Below, in pieces: positions 25,438 to 34,367 of a stretch of DNA of 64,000 bases. This DNA is from Bacillus sp. Marseille-Q3570 (GTDB lineage: Bacteria; Bacillota; Bacilli; Bacillales; Fictibacillaceae). The number at the start of each line of letters is the position of its first letter. The stretch's first letter is position 1. The position numbers were made by a program, and so were the translations under genes. A model generated the notes under the pieces. It was not told where the DNA came from and did not search any database. It was given only the letters and a program-made list of their open reading frames with translations. The stretch spans positions 1 to 64,000 of the forward strand of contig NZ_CAMGYZ010000007.1 in NCBI RefSeq assembly GCF_946151055.1, given 5' to 3'.

Positions 25438-26751
25438 ATGAAAAATACAACAGCATCAACGAAACAACCGATACAAACTGTAACGAATAAAAAGATACAT
25501 TATGCCTGGGTGATTCTTGGGCTTTCGTTTCTGACGCTTCTGACCATCCAGGGAATCCGTTTATCATTTGGGGCGTTCATCCAGCCTTGGGAAACGTTTT
25601 TCCAAACAAATCGTGGTTTGATATCGATGATCGGGATGGTCAGTTATATCATATTTGGCATCTCTCAGCCAGTCGTAGGACGAATCACCGACCATGTAGG
25701 TCCAAGGAAAATATTTACCATCAGTGTGGTATTCGTCGGCTCATCGATGCTTTTCACGACTTTTACAACTCATCCCTGGCAATTATTTCTGTTATACGGT
25801 TTTCTTGCTTCGATCGGTTTCGGCGGGGCATCGCAAGTGGCAGGGACTGTAGTCATATCCAATTGGTTTCAGAAAAAACGTGGCTTGGCTCTCGGGATAT
25901 TATCAGCAGGCACGGCTGCCGGGCAGCTGTTAGTGGTGCCATCAACGCTTTATTTCATAAGCTGGACCACCTGGCAGACCACGGTATTAGCCTATGGTTT
26001 GTTTTTAATGTTTGTTTTCCTGCCATTGATCGTGTTTTTGTTAAAAAACAAGCCTGCAGAAATGGGCCTGCACCCTTATGGGTATACCGTCAAGCAACCT
26101 GCTAAAACGGTTCAACTTCCAGTCCATACCAGGGGTTCATTCGTTTTTATAAAAGTGTTGAAGAAGAAAGAATTCTGGTTTCTCATGCTACCTTTCTTCG
26201 TATGTGGTGTAACGACAAGCGGATTAATCGATACACACTTGATTCCGTTTTCCAAGCATCACGGTGTTTCCAATGCTGTCATCAGCTGGACAATCGGCCT
26301 ATTGGCTGCATTCAATTTCGCTGGTACGATAATATCAGGTTATTTCTCAGATAAATGGGATTGCCGAAAAATGCTCGGTTACTTGTATAGTGTCCGAGGG
26401 CTTACTCTGGTCTTTCTGCTGATCATCGCCGGATTTTCAGATCTGACCGCTGTCCTTCACCAAAATCCGACTTTACTGATCATCTTCGGAATCTCGTTTG
26501 GAATCGTCGACTTTTCAACTGTCGCTCCAACGATCAAGCTTGCTACCGATTATTTTAAAAGTTACAGCATCGGGCTAGTAGTCGGGGGAATCTTCCTCAG
26601 TCACCAGATCGGAGCTGCACTCGGGTCCTATTTACCAGGATTGCTCTATGACATGACGGGGAACTACCAGCAGTCGCTCTTCTATGCGATCGTCGTCCTT
26701 ATCGCTGCGGCGGTAATGAGCTTTATGCTTCCAAAACCGGAAAATGGGTAA
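25438..26751 (+). CDS. MFS transporter, OFA/monocarboxylate type
   Basis: A 437-residue carrier with about 12 helices. YAWVILGLSFLTLLTIQGI (helix 1), VGRITDHVGPRKIF (loop 2-3 motif) and GGASQVAGTVVISNWFQKKR (helix 4 region) resemble the oxalate-formate antiporter / YhjX-like group that handles organic acids. The start ATG follows GGGGGTGAT. It is divergent from the LysR gene, suggesting inducible uptake or exchange of an organic acid. The substrate cannot be named. Confidence 0.85.
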   Translation: MKNTTASTKQPIQTVTNKKIHYAWVILGLSFLTLLTIQGIRLSFGAFIQPWETFFQTNRGLISMIGMVSYIIFGISQPVVGRITDHVGPRKIFTISVVFVGSSMLFTTFTTHPWQLFLLYGFLASIGFGGASQVAGTVVISNWFQKKRGLALGILSAGTAAGQLLVVPSTLYFISWTTWQTTVLAYGLFLMFVFLPLIVFLLKNKPAEMGLHPYGYTVKQPAKTVQLPVHTRGSFVFIKVLKKKEFWFLMLPFFVCGVTTSGLIDTHLIPFSKHHGVSNAVISWTIGLLAAFNFAGTIISGYFSDKWDCRKMLGYLYSVRGLTLVFLLIIAGFSDLTAVLHQNPTLLIIFGISFGIVDFSTVAPTIKLATDYFKSYSIGLVVGGIFLSHQIGAALGSYLPGLLYDMTGNYQQSLFYAIVVLIAAAVMSFMLPKPENG

Positions 26752-26775
26752 AGAAAATGAAATGAGGGAGACGTT

Positions 26776-27384
26776 TTGAATAAAAACGCGCATATCAGGA
26801 AGTTCGATAAGCAGGCAAAAAAATATGAGAGAATGCAACAGAAAGACCCGACGGCGAAGTTCCGGAAACGGATCATTCCTGATGCAGAAGGGGAGGTCCT
26901 GGAGGTGGCCATCGGTACAGGACTTAATCTTCCCTTCTATAAAAATGTAACTGCGTTGACAGGGATCGATTTCAGTAGGGAAATGCTGGAGGCGGCAAGC
27001 AAGGTCACGGCACGTTATCCTTATTCGATCGAATTGAAGCAAGCTGACGTTGAAACGGCTACGTTTGAAGAAAATCGTTTCGATACTATTGTGTCGTCAT
27101 TGTCATTTTGTTCATATGAAAAACCTGTCGAAGTTTTGAACCGATTCGGGAAATGGTGCAAACCGGATGGTAAAATCCTCATGCTTGAGCACGGGAAAAG
27201 CACGAATCGATTGCTAAGAGGATTGCAGAAGGGGATTGATCCACTTGCTTATAAAATGATAGGTTGCCATCAGGATCGCGACATTCTCGGATATGTAATA
27301 GCATCTGAACAACTTGAAGTCGTAAAAGTAGAGAGGGCTCTTGCGGGATTTTTTTATTTCATATGGGCCAGACCGAGAAAATAG
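26776..27384 (+). CDS. Class I SAM-dependent methyltransferase
   Basis: A 202-residue protein with TTG start and SD GAGGGAG. The SAM-binding motif I is VLEVAIGTGLNLPFY (about 39-53), with GIDFSREML at 62-70 as the acidic loop and ADVETATFEENRFDTIVSS as motifs II/III. It is similar in order to small methyltransferases of the UbiE/YodH kind. It lies 25 nt after the MFS gene and may be cotranscribed. The substrate is unknown. Confidence 0.85.
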   Translation: MNKNAHIRKFDKQAKKYERMQQKDPTAKFRKRIIPDAEGEVLEVAIGTGLNLPFYKNVTALTGIDFSREMLEAASKVTARYPYSIELKQADVETATFEENRFDTIVSSLSFCSYEKPVEVLNRFGKWCKPDGKILMLEHGKSTNRLLRGLQKGIDPLAYKMIGCHQDRDILGYVIASEQLEVVKVERALAGFFYFIWARPRK

Positions 27385-27415
27385 AAAAGTACTGACCGCT
27401 GAAGTCAGCACTTTC
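27385..27415. terminator. Bidirectional terminator
   Basis: AAAGTACTGAC-cgctgaa-GTCAGCACTTT between the convergent methyltransferase and DUF4396 genes. Confidence 0.8.
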
Positions 27416-28122
27416 TACATACTATGTTTGATTCCCTTCTTGACGAGCAGCCAATTTGCCGGGAAGCTAGTTGCTGTTCCAAGGAGCATTGCAATCTGCA
27501 TCATGAACCAATAGGTCATCGTATCTGGTTTTGGTGGTTGGGCAAACAAGTAAAAATGAACGATTGCCATCCAGCCGAACATTCCGATTTCAAAGGCGAT
27601 CAATGCGAATGTATCAGCCTTAATCGCTTGTAAGAATCCTTTTCCCCAGCTTATCCTCTCTCCCATTTTCCGGCTCATCGGAACGATTGAAAAGACCTGG
27701 AAGAAGATTCCGAACAGATAAGCAAGGATGAATTCAACTGTGTAATGTGAAAAAAGGACAGAGCCCGCGATCGTCAAACCAGTCATTGTGACAATCGGTA
27801 CACCGACTGCGTCACCGAAAGCACAACCGCTTGAACAATGGCTCGTGGAAACGAAGACTCCTTGCCAACGTGGTTTATCTCTATGCATACCTTTATGATC
27901 GTCTTCATCACCATGCTCATTATGGTGGTGTTCTTTTTGTTCGCCCCGACCGATTTTCCAATAAGCCAAAATACCAAGAGGCCCCAGGTAAAGACCGTTG
28001 ATCGGCCAGACGATATTCATGATCCCCATCGGTTGGGGTTTTTTTATGACATCGATCAAGATGAAAAGGGCAGATAAAATACCAAGAATGACTGCGATAT
28101 AGGAAATGATGGTTAATAGAAT
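27415..28122 (-). CDS. DUF4396 membrane protein (ATT start proposed)
   Basis: Membrane protein of 235 residues with about six helices and a His-rich loop (KEHHHNEHGDEDDHKGMH) that may bind metal. SHCSSGCAFGD and the NWLLVKKGIKHSM C-terminus are typical of DUF4396. The frame reaches an ATG at 28146 that lacks any SD. A perfect AGGAGG (28131-28136) sits 8 nt before an in-frame ATT at 28122, so initiation at ATT is proposed. Function unknown; heavy-metal or copper-related roles are sometimes suggested for His-rich relatives, but this is speculation. Confidence 0.82.
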   Translation of the reverse strand: MLLTIISYIAVILGILSALFILIDVIKKPQPMGIMNIVWPINGLYLGPLGILAYWKIGRGEQKEHHHNEHGDEDDHKGMHRDKPRWQGVFVSTSHCSSGCAFGDAVGVPIVTMTGLTIAGSVLFSHYTVEFILAYLFGIFFQVFSIVPMSRKMGERISWGKGFLQAIKADTFALIAFEIGMFGWMAIVHFYLFAQPPKPDTMTYWFMMQIAMLLGTATSFPANWLLVKKGIKHSM

Positions 28123-28225
28123 GACTGATCCCTCCTGTAAAGCCATACTACATAAAAATTACCCCATCGAAGTATTGATTAAACGATGTTGAATATCATG
28201 TCCGATAGGTCTAACAAAGCTTTTC

Positions 28226-28268
28226 AAAAAAATGACCTCCCTTTTCATCAATAGAGAGAAGGGAGGTC
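28226..28268 (-). terminator. Terminator of the LtaS-type gene
   Basis: On the minus strand GACCTCCCTT...AAGGGAGGTC is followed by ATTTTTTTG. A MITE-like copy lies between it and the stop codon. Confidence 0.85.
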
Positions 28269-28271
28269 GCG

Positions 28272-28331
28272 TCAGTATAAGCGCAAATAAGGCTCAGCCA
28301 GCGCTAAGGCTTGGGCTTTGTAAGGTTTTAA
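28272..28331. repeat. MITE-like repeat, left-truncated
   Basis: GTCAGTATAAGCGCAAATAA, GGCTCAGCCAGCGCTAAGGC, then TTTGTAAGGTTTTAACTA. It is inserted between the LtaS-type stop codon and its terminator. Confidence 0.75.
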
Positions 28332-30260
28332 CTATTTGGTTTGATCTTCATTATAATCATAATCGGAAGGGTCTACTGGCTTGAACCCTTTTGGTTTGTG
28401 GAAACGAAGCAAATCACTGTAGACGATTTTATCCGATAGTTCGAGTTCTTTTCTACCGAATTGTACTGCATCCTCACAGTTGTTATTCTCAACCTCATCT
28501 CCATTTTTATTGTCATAACATTTATCACTGACCGAAGAATACTCTGGCGTGATTACATCACCGTTCCGGAATGGTACGATTTCATCGTGTTCAGGTGACA
28601 ACAAATCTGAACCGAAAGTGAGAAACTGCTCATCCTTGATTCCTAGAAGATGCAATACGGTCGGACGTACATCCATATGACCGCCATATTTATGAACTTG
28701 TTTCCCTTTCACACCTGGTACATGGATATAAAGCGGAACTCTCTGAAGCTGAGCGTTTTTATATGGGGTGATCGGTTCTCCAGTAACCTTTTCCATCGCT
28801 TCATTATGATTGGTCGAGATTCCATTATGGTCCCCATACATGACAATCATTGTATTGTCATATAGTCCAGCTTCCTTCAGATCATTGAAAAATTGCTCGA
28901 GTGCTTGATCCATATAATGGGCTGTTTGATAATAGCCATTCACGACATCATCATCTGTTTCAGGTGTGGGAAAATCCACATCCCCTTCATGCGTTTTAAA
29001 TGGAAAATGGTTTGACAATGTAATCATTTTCGCATGGAATGGCTGCTTCAAGTTTTTCAAATAAGGAATGGATTCCTTGAAGAATGGTTTATCCTTCAAT
29101 CCATAGTTGATTACATCTTCATCATTCATGTCATAGTAGGCCGAGTCAAAAAATTTCTCGATTCCATATCCCTTATAAATTTGATCACGATTCCAAAATG
29201 TCTTGTTATTACCATGGAAAGAGGAAGTCGTGTACCCATGTTGGTTCAATATCGCCGGCTGTGCCTGGTACGTATTTTGTGCCTTTTCCATGGATACAGC
29301 TCCACTCGGTAGAGGATAGAGGGAATTGGCCATCATAAATTCCGCGTCTGAAGTTTTCCCTTGCCCAACCTGATGGAAGACATTATCGAAATAGAACGTA
29401 TTCGTGTCATTCGTCAGTTTGTTCAAGAATGGTGTGACTTCCTGGCCGTTGATCTTTTCATTGATGACGAAAGTCTGTAAGGATTCTAACGAAATGTAGA
29501 TGACATTCATATTTTCAGCTGCACCGAAATATTCCTCATTAGGTGGTGTTTTGTTGTCTTTGATGAATTCCTCTATTTCAGACAGATCATCACTGCTTGC
29601 CATCGCACGTTGAGTAGATGACTTCGCCGTTACAATGGCATCATAGATTTGATAATTGTATTGTCCAAGATATTTCACCAAATAGTTCCGATCAAATGAA
29701 CGTGTAAGCAATTGCGGACGATCCATTTCTGCCAGGCCAAGATTTGTTGAAAAAATCAAGATAGCGGAAATGAAGACTAAACCGACTTTTTTCCTTGGAA
29801 TCGGTGTATGGTGTGCTGTGACTTTGAATAATACCAATCCAAGAAGAATGAATGTATCGAGGAAATACAGGACATCGCTGAACTTCATCAGAGCCAATGC
29901 ACTGTCACCAAGTTCACTTGCACTATTCGTGTGAAGTACTGTCGGTAACGTTATGAAATCATTGAAGAATCGGTAGTACGCAACATTTGCATATAAAAGG
30001 AATGACATTAAGAAGTTGATGGATATCATCGTCCAATTTCTGCGTTTCCCGTTCATCAATAAAGCGATTCCGAAGAACAATAGCGCTGAACTGATCGGAT
30101 TGATCAGCAACAGAAATGATTGTAATATATTTTTGATACCTAATTCGAATTCGATTTGATAAACGACATACGTTTTCAACCAAAACAATAAGACTGCTAT
30201 AAAAAATAACGTAAAGGGTTTATTAAAAAAGTTTTTCCAATCATTATTCATTTGTTCCAT
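28332..30260 (-). CDS. ltaS: Lipoteichoic acid synthase (LtaS family)
   Basis: Polymerises glycerol-phosphate from phosphatidylglycerol on the outer membrane face. About 642 residues: five N-terminal membrane helices (about 15-180), then an extracellular sulfatase-fold domain. The catalytic Thr lies at about 303 in GQGKTSDAEFM; NVIYISLESLQ carries the metal-binding Glu, and FHGNNKTFWNRD, MYGDHNG and SNHFP are the other active-site blocks. Bacillus has several paralogues (ltaS, yfnI, yqgS), so the symbol is tentative. The ATG at 30260 is preferred over the GTG at 30269 (SD TAGGTG). Its terminator is displaced by a repeat element. Confidence 0.9.
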   Translation of the reverse strand: MEQMNNDWKNFFNKPFTLFFIAVLLFWLKTYVVYQIEFELGIKNILQSFLLLINPISSALLFFGIALLMNGKRRNWTMISINFLMSFLLYANVAYYRFFNDFITLPTVLHTNSASELGDSALALMKFSDVLYFLDTFILLGLVLFKVTAHHTPIPRKKVGLVFISAILIFSTNLGLAEMDRPQLLTRSFDRNYLVKYLGQYNYQIYDAIVTAKSSTQRAMASSDDLSEIEEFIKDNKTPPNEEYFGAAENMNVIYISLESLQTFVINEKINGQEVTPFLNKLTNDTNTFYFDNVFHQVGQGKTSDAEFMMANSLYPLPSGAVSMEKAQNTYQAQPAILNQHGYTTSSFHGNNKTFWNRDQIYKGYGIEKFFDSAYYDMNDEDVINYGLKDKPFFKESIPYLKNLKQPFHAKMITLSNHFPFKTHEGDVDFPTPETDDDVVNGYYQTAHYMDQALEQFFNDLKEAGLYDNTMIVMYGDHNGISTNHNEAMEKVTGEPITPYKNAQLQRVPLYIHVPGVKGKQVHKYGGHMDVRPTVLHLLGIKDEQFLTFGSDLLSPEHDEIVPFRNGDVITPEYSSVSDKCYDNKNGDEVENNNCEDAVQFGRKELELSDKIVYSDLLRFHKPKGFKPVDPSDYDYNEDQTK

Positions 30261-30397
30261 ACCTTTCACCTACTAGGTTGATTTCAAATTTTAATAAACA
30301 TTACCCAGCTCTGTGTAGCTGTAAACGAATTTGTTTTTACTCAATAATATAAAGTCTTCGTACCTAGGCGAAGAAAAGAGAGGATATGGAAAAAATA

Positions 30398-30562
30398 GGT
30401 TGTTTTCGCAAACTTTGTTGCAGTTGATCGGCAGCGTTTACATCGCACGAAGAAAATGTGATTTTCATTTTCGGAGGAGTCTCACACCTTGCTCTCCAAT
30501 CAACTTGCACAAGGTGAATTATTAAAAATGACTCAAAAGCAACAATCTTTTAGAAAATAGCC
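30398..30562. repeat. 165-bp element with imperfect terminal inverted repeats
   Basis: The left end GGTTGTTTTCGCAAACTTTG and the right end read on the other strand (GGCTATTTTCTAAAAGATTG) are about 70% alike and continue with TTGC. The middle has CACGAAGAAAATGTGATTTT...GGAGGAGTCTCACACCTTG. The overall pattern matches an intergenic repeat I recall from many Bacillus genomes. No gene is supported between 30261 and 30619. Confidence 0.65.
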
Positions 30563-30579
30563 AAAAAATAAGAACACGA

Positions 30580-30603
30580 AAAAGAAGGACTCGATAGGTC
30601 CTC
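30580..30603 (-). terminator. Terminator of the LOG-family gene
   Basis: On the minus strand GGAC-ctatcga-GTCC is followed by TTCTTTTTC. Short stem, so moderate confidence. Confidence 0.6.
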
Positions 30604-30619
30604 CATTGGTGGTGCCTGT

Positions 30620-31192
30620 TCAAGACCATTTATCGATTGAAGTAACTTCCTGTTGGTTCAATCTTTGTAAAAGTTCCATAGCATCTTCTTCGATAACGGT
30701 TTGTTCAAGGTGTTGTTTTTTCACAAATCCTTGATTGTACATGTGATGGAGCATTTGATGTAGAGGATCATAGTAATGATCGATGTTGAAAAGCCCCAGC
30801 GGTTTTAGATGATAGCCGAGCTGATTCCATGTCATGACCTCAAACATTTCTTCCATCGTTCCGATTCCGCCTGGAAGTGCGATAAAAGCATCTGCAAGTT
30901 CGTACATCAATGCTTTCCGTTCGTGCATCGTATCGACGATTTTTAAATCTGACAGCTCCAAATGATCGACTTGCTCATATATTTTTCGAGGGATGATGCC
31001 AGTCGCTTTCCCTCGGTTGCTCATCACAGCGTGAGCAAGTTCACCCATCAATCCAGAGTTACCGCCGCCATAAACAAGCTTGATCTCATTTTCTGCCAGC
31101 AGACTCCCCAATTTTTTGACGTGTTCCCGATAGATCTGGCTCGTCCCAAAGCTGGATCCACAAAATACACAGATTGATGAAAACTTGTACAT
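30620..31192 (-). CDS. LOG-family nucleotide phosphoribohydrolase (TIGR00730)
   Basis: Rossmann-fold protein of 190 residues related to YvdD of B. subtilis and plant LONELY GUY enzymes, which release bases from nucleoside 5'-monophosphates. The signature MHERKALM (about 99-106) and PGGIGTMEEMFEV (116-128) contains the catalytic Arg and Glu. YGGGNSGLMG is the N-terminal nucleotide loop. It was formerly annotated as lysine decarboxylase, which is wrong for this family. Monocistronic, with a MITE-like copy upstream. Confidence 0.92.
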   Translation of the reverse strand: MYKFSSICVFCGSSFGTSQIYREHVKKLGSLLAENEIKLVYGGGNSGLMGELAHAVMSNRGKATGIIPRKIYEQVDHLELSDLKIVDTMHERKALMYELADAFIALPGGIGTMEEMFEVMTWNQLGYHLKPLGLFNIDHYYDPLHQMLHHMYNQGFVKKQHLEQTVIEEDAMELLQRLNQQEVTSIDKWS

Positions 31193-31241
31193 ATCGCTTG
31201 TACCCCCTTAAACAATTATACTCGTTATACCTATTTTATAC

Positions 31242-31330
31242 TTGAAGGAAGCATAACAGTACTCTCTTCAGTTAAGTGCAACCAATGGCTCAGTATGCGC
31301 TAAGGCTTAGCTTCGCCGGTTTTTTCCTTA
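31242..31330. repeat. MITE-like repeat, short form, diverged
   Basis: TTGAAGGAAGCATAACAGTA, CTCTTCAGTTAAGTGCAACC, AATGGCTCAGTATGCGCTAA, ending TTTTTTCCTTA. It lies between divergent genes (LOG and carbonic anhydrase). Confidence 0.75.
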
Positions 31331-31447
31331 TCAATATCAAGATGAATAAGAACGACAATCCGGCCTTAACCTTTGAAATTCGTCAAGATTGACTATATAT
31401 TATTTATAAGTGAACTAGACTAATCTTACACAAGAGAGGGACTTATT

Positions 31448-32011
31448 ATGAAGTTATTGAATGAAATCTTGAACTATAATTCATCGTTCATTGAAGAAAA
31501 AGCGTATGAACCTTACAAGACGTCAAATCTTCCAGATAAGCGTATGGTCGTCGTTTCATGTATGGACACGCGACTCGTGGAATTGCTGCCGCGCTCAATG
31601 AACCTACGTAATGGCGATTTCAAATTGATCAAAAATGCTGGAGCGGTCATTTCCCATCCATTCGGTAGTGTAATGAGAAGTATACTCGTTGCAGTTTATG
31701 AGCTGAACGCCGATGAAGTGTTTGTAATCGGTCACCATCAATGCGGTATGAGCAGTATTGAACCTGAAAAAATGATCGGACACTTTAAAGAGAGAGGAAT
31801 CTCTGAAGACACGATCAATACGTTAAAGCATTCAGGACTTGACCTTGAAAAATGGTTGAGCGGTTTCGATAGTGTCGAAGAAAGCGTACAAAACAGCGTC
31901 GATATGGTACGTAACCATCCATTGCTTCCAAATGATACCCCCGTGCATGGTCTGGTCATAGCACCAGATACCGGGAAACTCGACCTTGTCGTTGATGGAT
32001 ATGAGAAATGA
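31448..32011 (+). CDS. Beta-carbonic anhydrase
   Basis: Interconverts CO2 and bicarbonate; cytoplasmic. A 187-residue protein. Zinc ligands are Cys38, His96 and Cys99 (CMDTR at 38-42 and HHQC at 96-99), with the Asp40-Arg42 dyad intact. KNAGAVISHPFGSVMRS is the adjoining conserved loop. It belongs to the clade of small Bacillus enzymes (YtiB/YvdA type). SD GAGAGGGA. Its own terminator follows. Confidence 0.93.
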   Translation: MKLLNEILNYNSSFIEEKAYEPYKTSNLPDKRMVVVSCMDTRLVELLPRSMNLRNGDFKLIKNAGAVISHPFGSVMRSILVAVYELNADEVFVIGHHQCGMSSIEPEKMIGHFKERGISEDTINTLKHSGLDLEKWLSGFDSVEESVQNSVDMVRNHPLLPNDTPVHGLVIAPDTGKLDLVVDGYEK

Positions 32012-32025
32012 ACAATGAACAACGT

Positions 32026-32064
32026 AAGGCTGAGCACTGATCCTGATGTGGCTCAGCCTTTTTC
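32026..32064 (+). terminator. Terminator of carbonic anhydrase gene
   Basis: AAGGCTGAGC...GCTCAGCCTT followed by TTTC. The GGCTCAGCC word is shared with the MITE-like family, but ends and context differ. Confidence 0.85.
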
Positions 32065-32149
32065 AATTTGTTGAATCAGGGAATACGTAACATCCAACAA
32101 TTAACCATAAACGCCTCCATTTCAGACGTAGGAATTCCCCCTTAAATAT

Positions 32150-32953
32150 TCACCGCAGACACGGCTCATCCTCCACAAGCGACCGAACAAAATGGACAGA
32201 ATCCCATTCTTTCTCGGAGATGTGTATGATCGGGGATTCTTTCGGATACAGTTGCTGGTTGATTTCTTCAATGGAAAACCCTTTTTGATGCAGTCCTGTA
32301 ATTTTTTCATTCGTTTCAATCAAGTAATCCAATTTCATTTGAAGCATGTCTTTACCATTCGGAACATACCCGGCATGCGCACAAAACATTTCTTTAACAT
32401 CATAGGAAAGGACCGTTCGGATCGAATCCATCAAGGTTGGCACAGATTCCTGCCACATACAGACTTTCGGTTTAGGTGTCACGAATAGATCTCCTGAAAA
32501 TAGGATTCCCGTTTCATGATTGAAAAAAGAGAGATGATCCCTAGAATGACCTGGAGTATGTATCGCTTCCCAAGCAAGGTTTTCTGACTGAACGCTCGTT
32601 CGAATCGGACTAGCATGAAACGCTTTTCGTGGTCCCCAGAAGCTATGTCGATAGTCTGGATATATCCCATCTCTTTTACAAAGATCGATTGACATCGGAT
32701 GGATGAACAATTCAACCCCCAACTCCGTTTCAACCCAATTCGCATTGCCCGTATGATCTTCATGGAAATGGGTAAGGGCAACCTTATTGATTTTTTTCGA
32801 TTTCAAAAAAGGTAGAATTTCTTCCTGACAGCTGCTCGGTCCGGTATCGATCAACAATCCATCTACATAATAAAGATAGTAATTCAGATACATTTGTCCG
32901 GCGGTAGCTTTTACGTGCAGGGTTTCTACATCTCCATGCTTTGAGTGTTTCAT
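32150..32953 (-). CDS. MBL-fold metallo-hydrolase
   Basis: A 267-residue zinc hydrolase with HFHEDH at 62-67 giving His62, His64, Asp66 and His67. Later ligands are His in HTPGHSRDH and Asp in FSGDLFV. A C-terminal helical region (about 200-260) resembles the DUF/BLACT type found in glyoxalase-II-like hydrolases. SD GGGAGA precedes the ATG. Substrate unknown. Confidence 0.9.
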   Translation of the reverse strand: MKHSKHGDVETLHVKATAGQMYLNYYLYYVDGLLIDTGPSSCQEEILPFLKSKKINKVALTHFHEDHTGNANWVETELGVELFIHPMSIDLCKRDGIYPDYRHSFWGPRKAFHASPIRTSVQSENLAWEAIHTPGHSRDHLSFFNHETGILFSGDLFVTPKPKVCMWQESVPTLMDSIRTVLSYDVKEMFCAHAGYVPNGKDMLQMKLDYLIETNEKITGLHQKGFSIEEINQQLYPKESPIIHISEKEWDSVHFVRSLVEDEPCLR

Positions 32954-33028
32954 GTATGATCGTCTCCCTATTGTTGGATTAGCCTATATTACTCTTCAAT
33001 AGCAGACAGAAAAATCCTTTTAATTGAT

Positions 33029-33214
33029 TTAACGGACACAGGGGACGTTATTTGGGTTGAAAGGTCATGTTTAGAAAAATTAACGGACACCAGAGACGTT
33101 ATTTACCCAAATTATGAGGATATCTTTCGGGATTTGCATAAATAAGGTCCGTGGTGTCCGTTAAGTGCAGGGAAATCGGCTATTTGTCACAAATAAGCGC
33201 TCTCGTGTCTGTTA
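33029..33214. repeat. GGACAC elements, forward-forward-reverse-reverse
   Basis: Forward copies TTTAACGGACACAGGGGACG (33029) and TTAACGGACACCAGAGACGT (33080), each continuing TATT; reverse copies AATAAGGTCCGTGGTGTCCG (33141) and AAATAAGCGCTCTCGTGTCT (33191), each ending TTA. Element spacing is about 50-60 nt. The surrounding 32954-33424 region contains no gene. Confidence 0.85.
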
Positions 33215-33424
33215 TGATTGTACAAGTACTAATTTATCATCAATAACGCTGAAATGATAAATAAATTAAAGGAAATCACATCTGTGTTCAGTAATTGGAA
33301 GGTATATCTTGATTTTGGATGAAAATAACCTCAAACCAAGAAAAATGACATTATTTGATGCTTTACATCTTCTAACAGACAGGAGTAATATTAGGGGCAT
33401 CTTAATTTAAAGTTCTTAATTCGT

Positions 33425-33565
33425 TAATCGCTGAATTCGTAATGAAGCGGGGGACCCAATCTTCATGTGGCGGGATGTCACTTGGGGTGAATCCTTTGTT
33501 AGAAAGGTAGGGCGACTCTTTACGCCCGAACCCGACAGCTAACCTCGTAAGCGTTTGAAGAGAGG
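33425..33565 (+). ncRNA. c-di-AMP riboswitch (ydaO/yuaA)
   Basis: Conserved blocks in order: CGCTGAATTCGTAATGAAGC, GGGGGACCCAA, TTGGGGTGAATC, GGTAGGGCGAC, CGCCCGAACCCGACAGCTAA and CCTCGTAAGCG. This class binds c-di-AMP and switches off potassium uptake genes. It precedes a terminator and ktrAB, the classical yuaA (ktrA) context. Confidence 0.95.
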
Positions 33566-33592
33566 ATGGTGAACTTGTGATCAAAATACAAT

Positions 33593-33623
33593 GACCACAG
33601 GTCTTTTGCCTCTGTGGTTTTTT
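33593..33623 (+). terminator. Riboswitch-controlled terminator before ktrA
   Basis: ACCACAGG-tcttttg-CCTCTGTGGT followed by TTTTTC, about 30 nt after the aptamer. Confidence 0.88.
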
Positions 33624-33698
33624 CTATGCTTAAATTTCAACATAGTCCATGGTGAAATGAAGCACTATAAGAATAACAGCAAAGAAGGAGCAATTGTC

Positions 33699-34364
33699 AT
33701 GGCTACCAATCAGAAACAAATCGGTTTGATCGGTCTAGGGAACTTCGGAGGAAGCTTATGTAAAGAATTTGCGGAATTGAATGCTGAAGTTCTAGCAATC
33801 GACCGGAATGCAGACAAAGTTGATGCTTATTCATCATTAGCAACACATACAGTGGTAGCTGACTCGACAGACGAAGGAGTCTTGAAATCACTAGGTGTCC
33901 GAAATTTCGATCTCGTCATCGTTTCACTTGGAGATGACATCCAATCAAGCATATTGACTACACTCGTTTTAAAAGAAATCGGTGTCAAAACGGTATGGGC
34001 TAAAGCACAATCAAAATATCATCGCATGGTATTGGAGAAAATCGGGGCGGACAGGATCATCCATCCGGAGCGGGATATCGCAAAACGACTTGCGCATCAT
34101 GTCGTCTCAGAAAAAATCATCGACTATATCGAATTGTCCCCGGATCATAGTATTGTCGAAATAAGCGCTACAAGAAAAGTGAATGGAAAATCTTTAGCAG
34201 ATCTAAACATCCGCTCGAAATATGGTTGCACGATCGTCGGGATCAAAAAGGGAGTCGAAGTCATCATTTCTCCTGATGCGGAAGTGCGGCTAGAGGAAGG
34301 GGATACGCTTATCGTCATAGGTAAAAACACAAACTTGAACCGATTTGAGGAGAAAGGATTGTAG
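33699..34364 (+). CDS. ktrA: Potassium uptake regulatory subunit KtrA
   Basis: Cytoplasmic RCK ring gating the KtrB channel. A 221-residue protein, the usual KtrA size. The RCK_N Rossmann motif GLGNFGGSLC lies at about 11-20, with Asp at the end of strand 2 (LAIDRNAD). RCK_C occupies about 135-221 and can bind c-di-AMP. The frame is open 36 codons upstream, but AAGGAG before the ATG at 33699 and the family length fix the start. It is 3 nt upstream of ktrB. Confidence 0.96.
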   Translation: MATNQKQIGLIGLGNFGGSLCKEFAELNAEVLAIDRNADKVDAYSSLATHTVVADSTDEGVLKSLGVRNFDLVIVSLGDDIQSSILTTLVLKEIGVKTVWAKAQSKYHRMVLEKIGADRIIHPERDIAKRLAHHVVSEKIIDYIELSPDHSIVEISATRKVNGKSLADLNIRSKYGCTIVGIKKGVEVIISPDAEVRLEEGDTLIVIGKNTNLNRFEEKGL

Positions 34365-34367
34365 ATT

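Noticed and set aside
30331-30525. 64-codon plus-strand ORF
   Set aside because: Covered by the 165-bp inverted-repeat element; no SD.
32026-32064. Another MITE-like copy after the carbonic anhydrase gene
   Set aside because: It shares only the word GGCTCAGCC and is fully explained as a rho-independent terminator.
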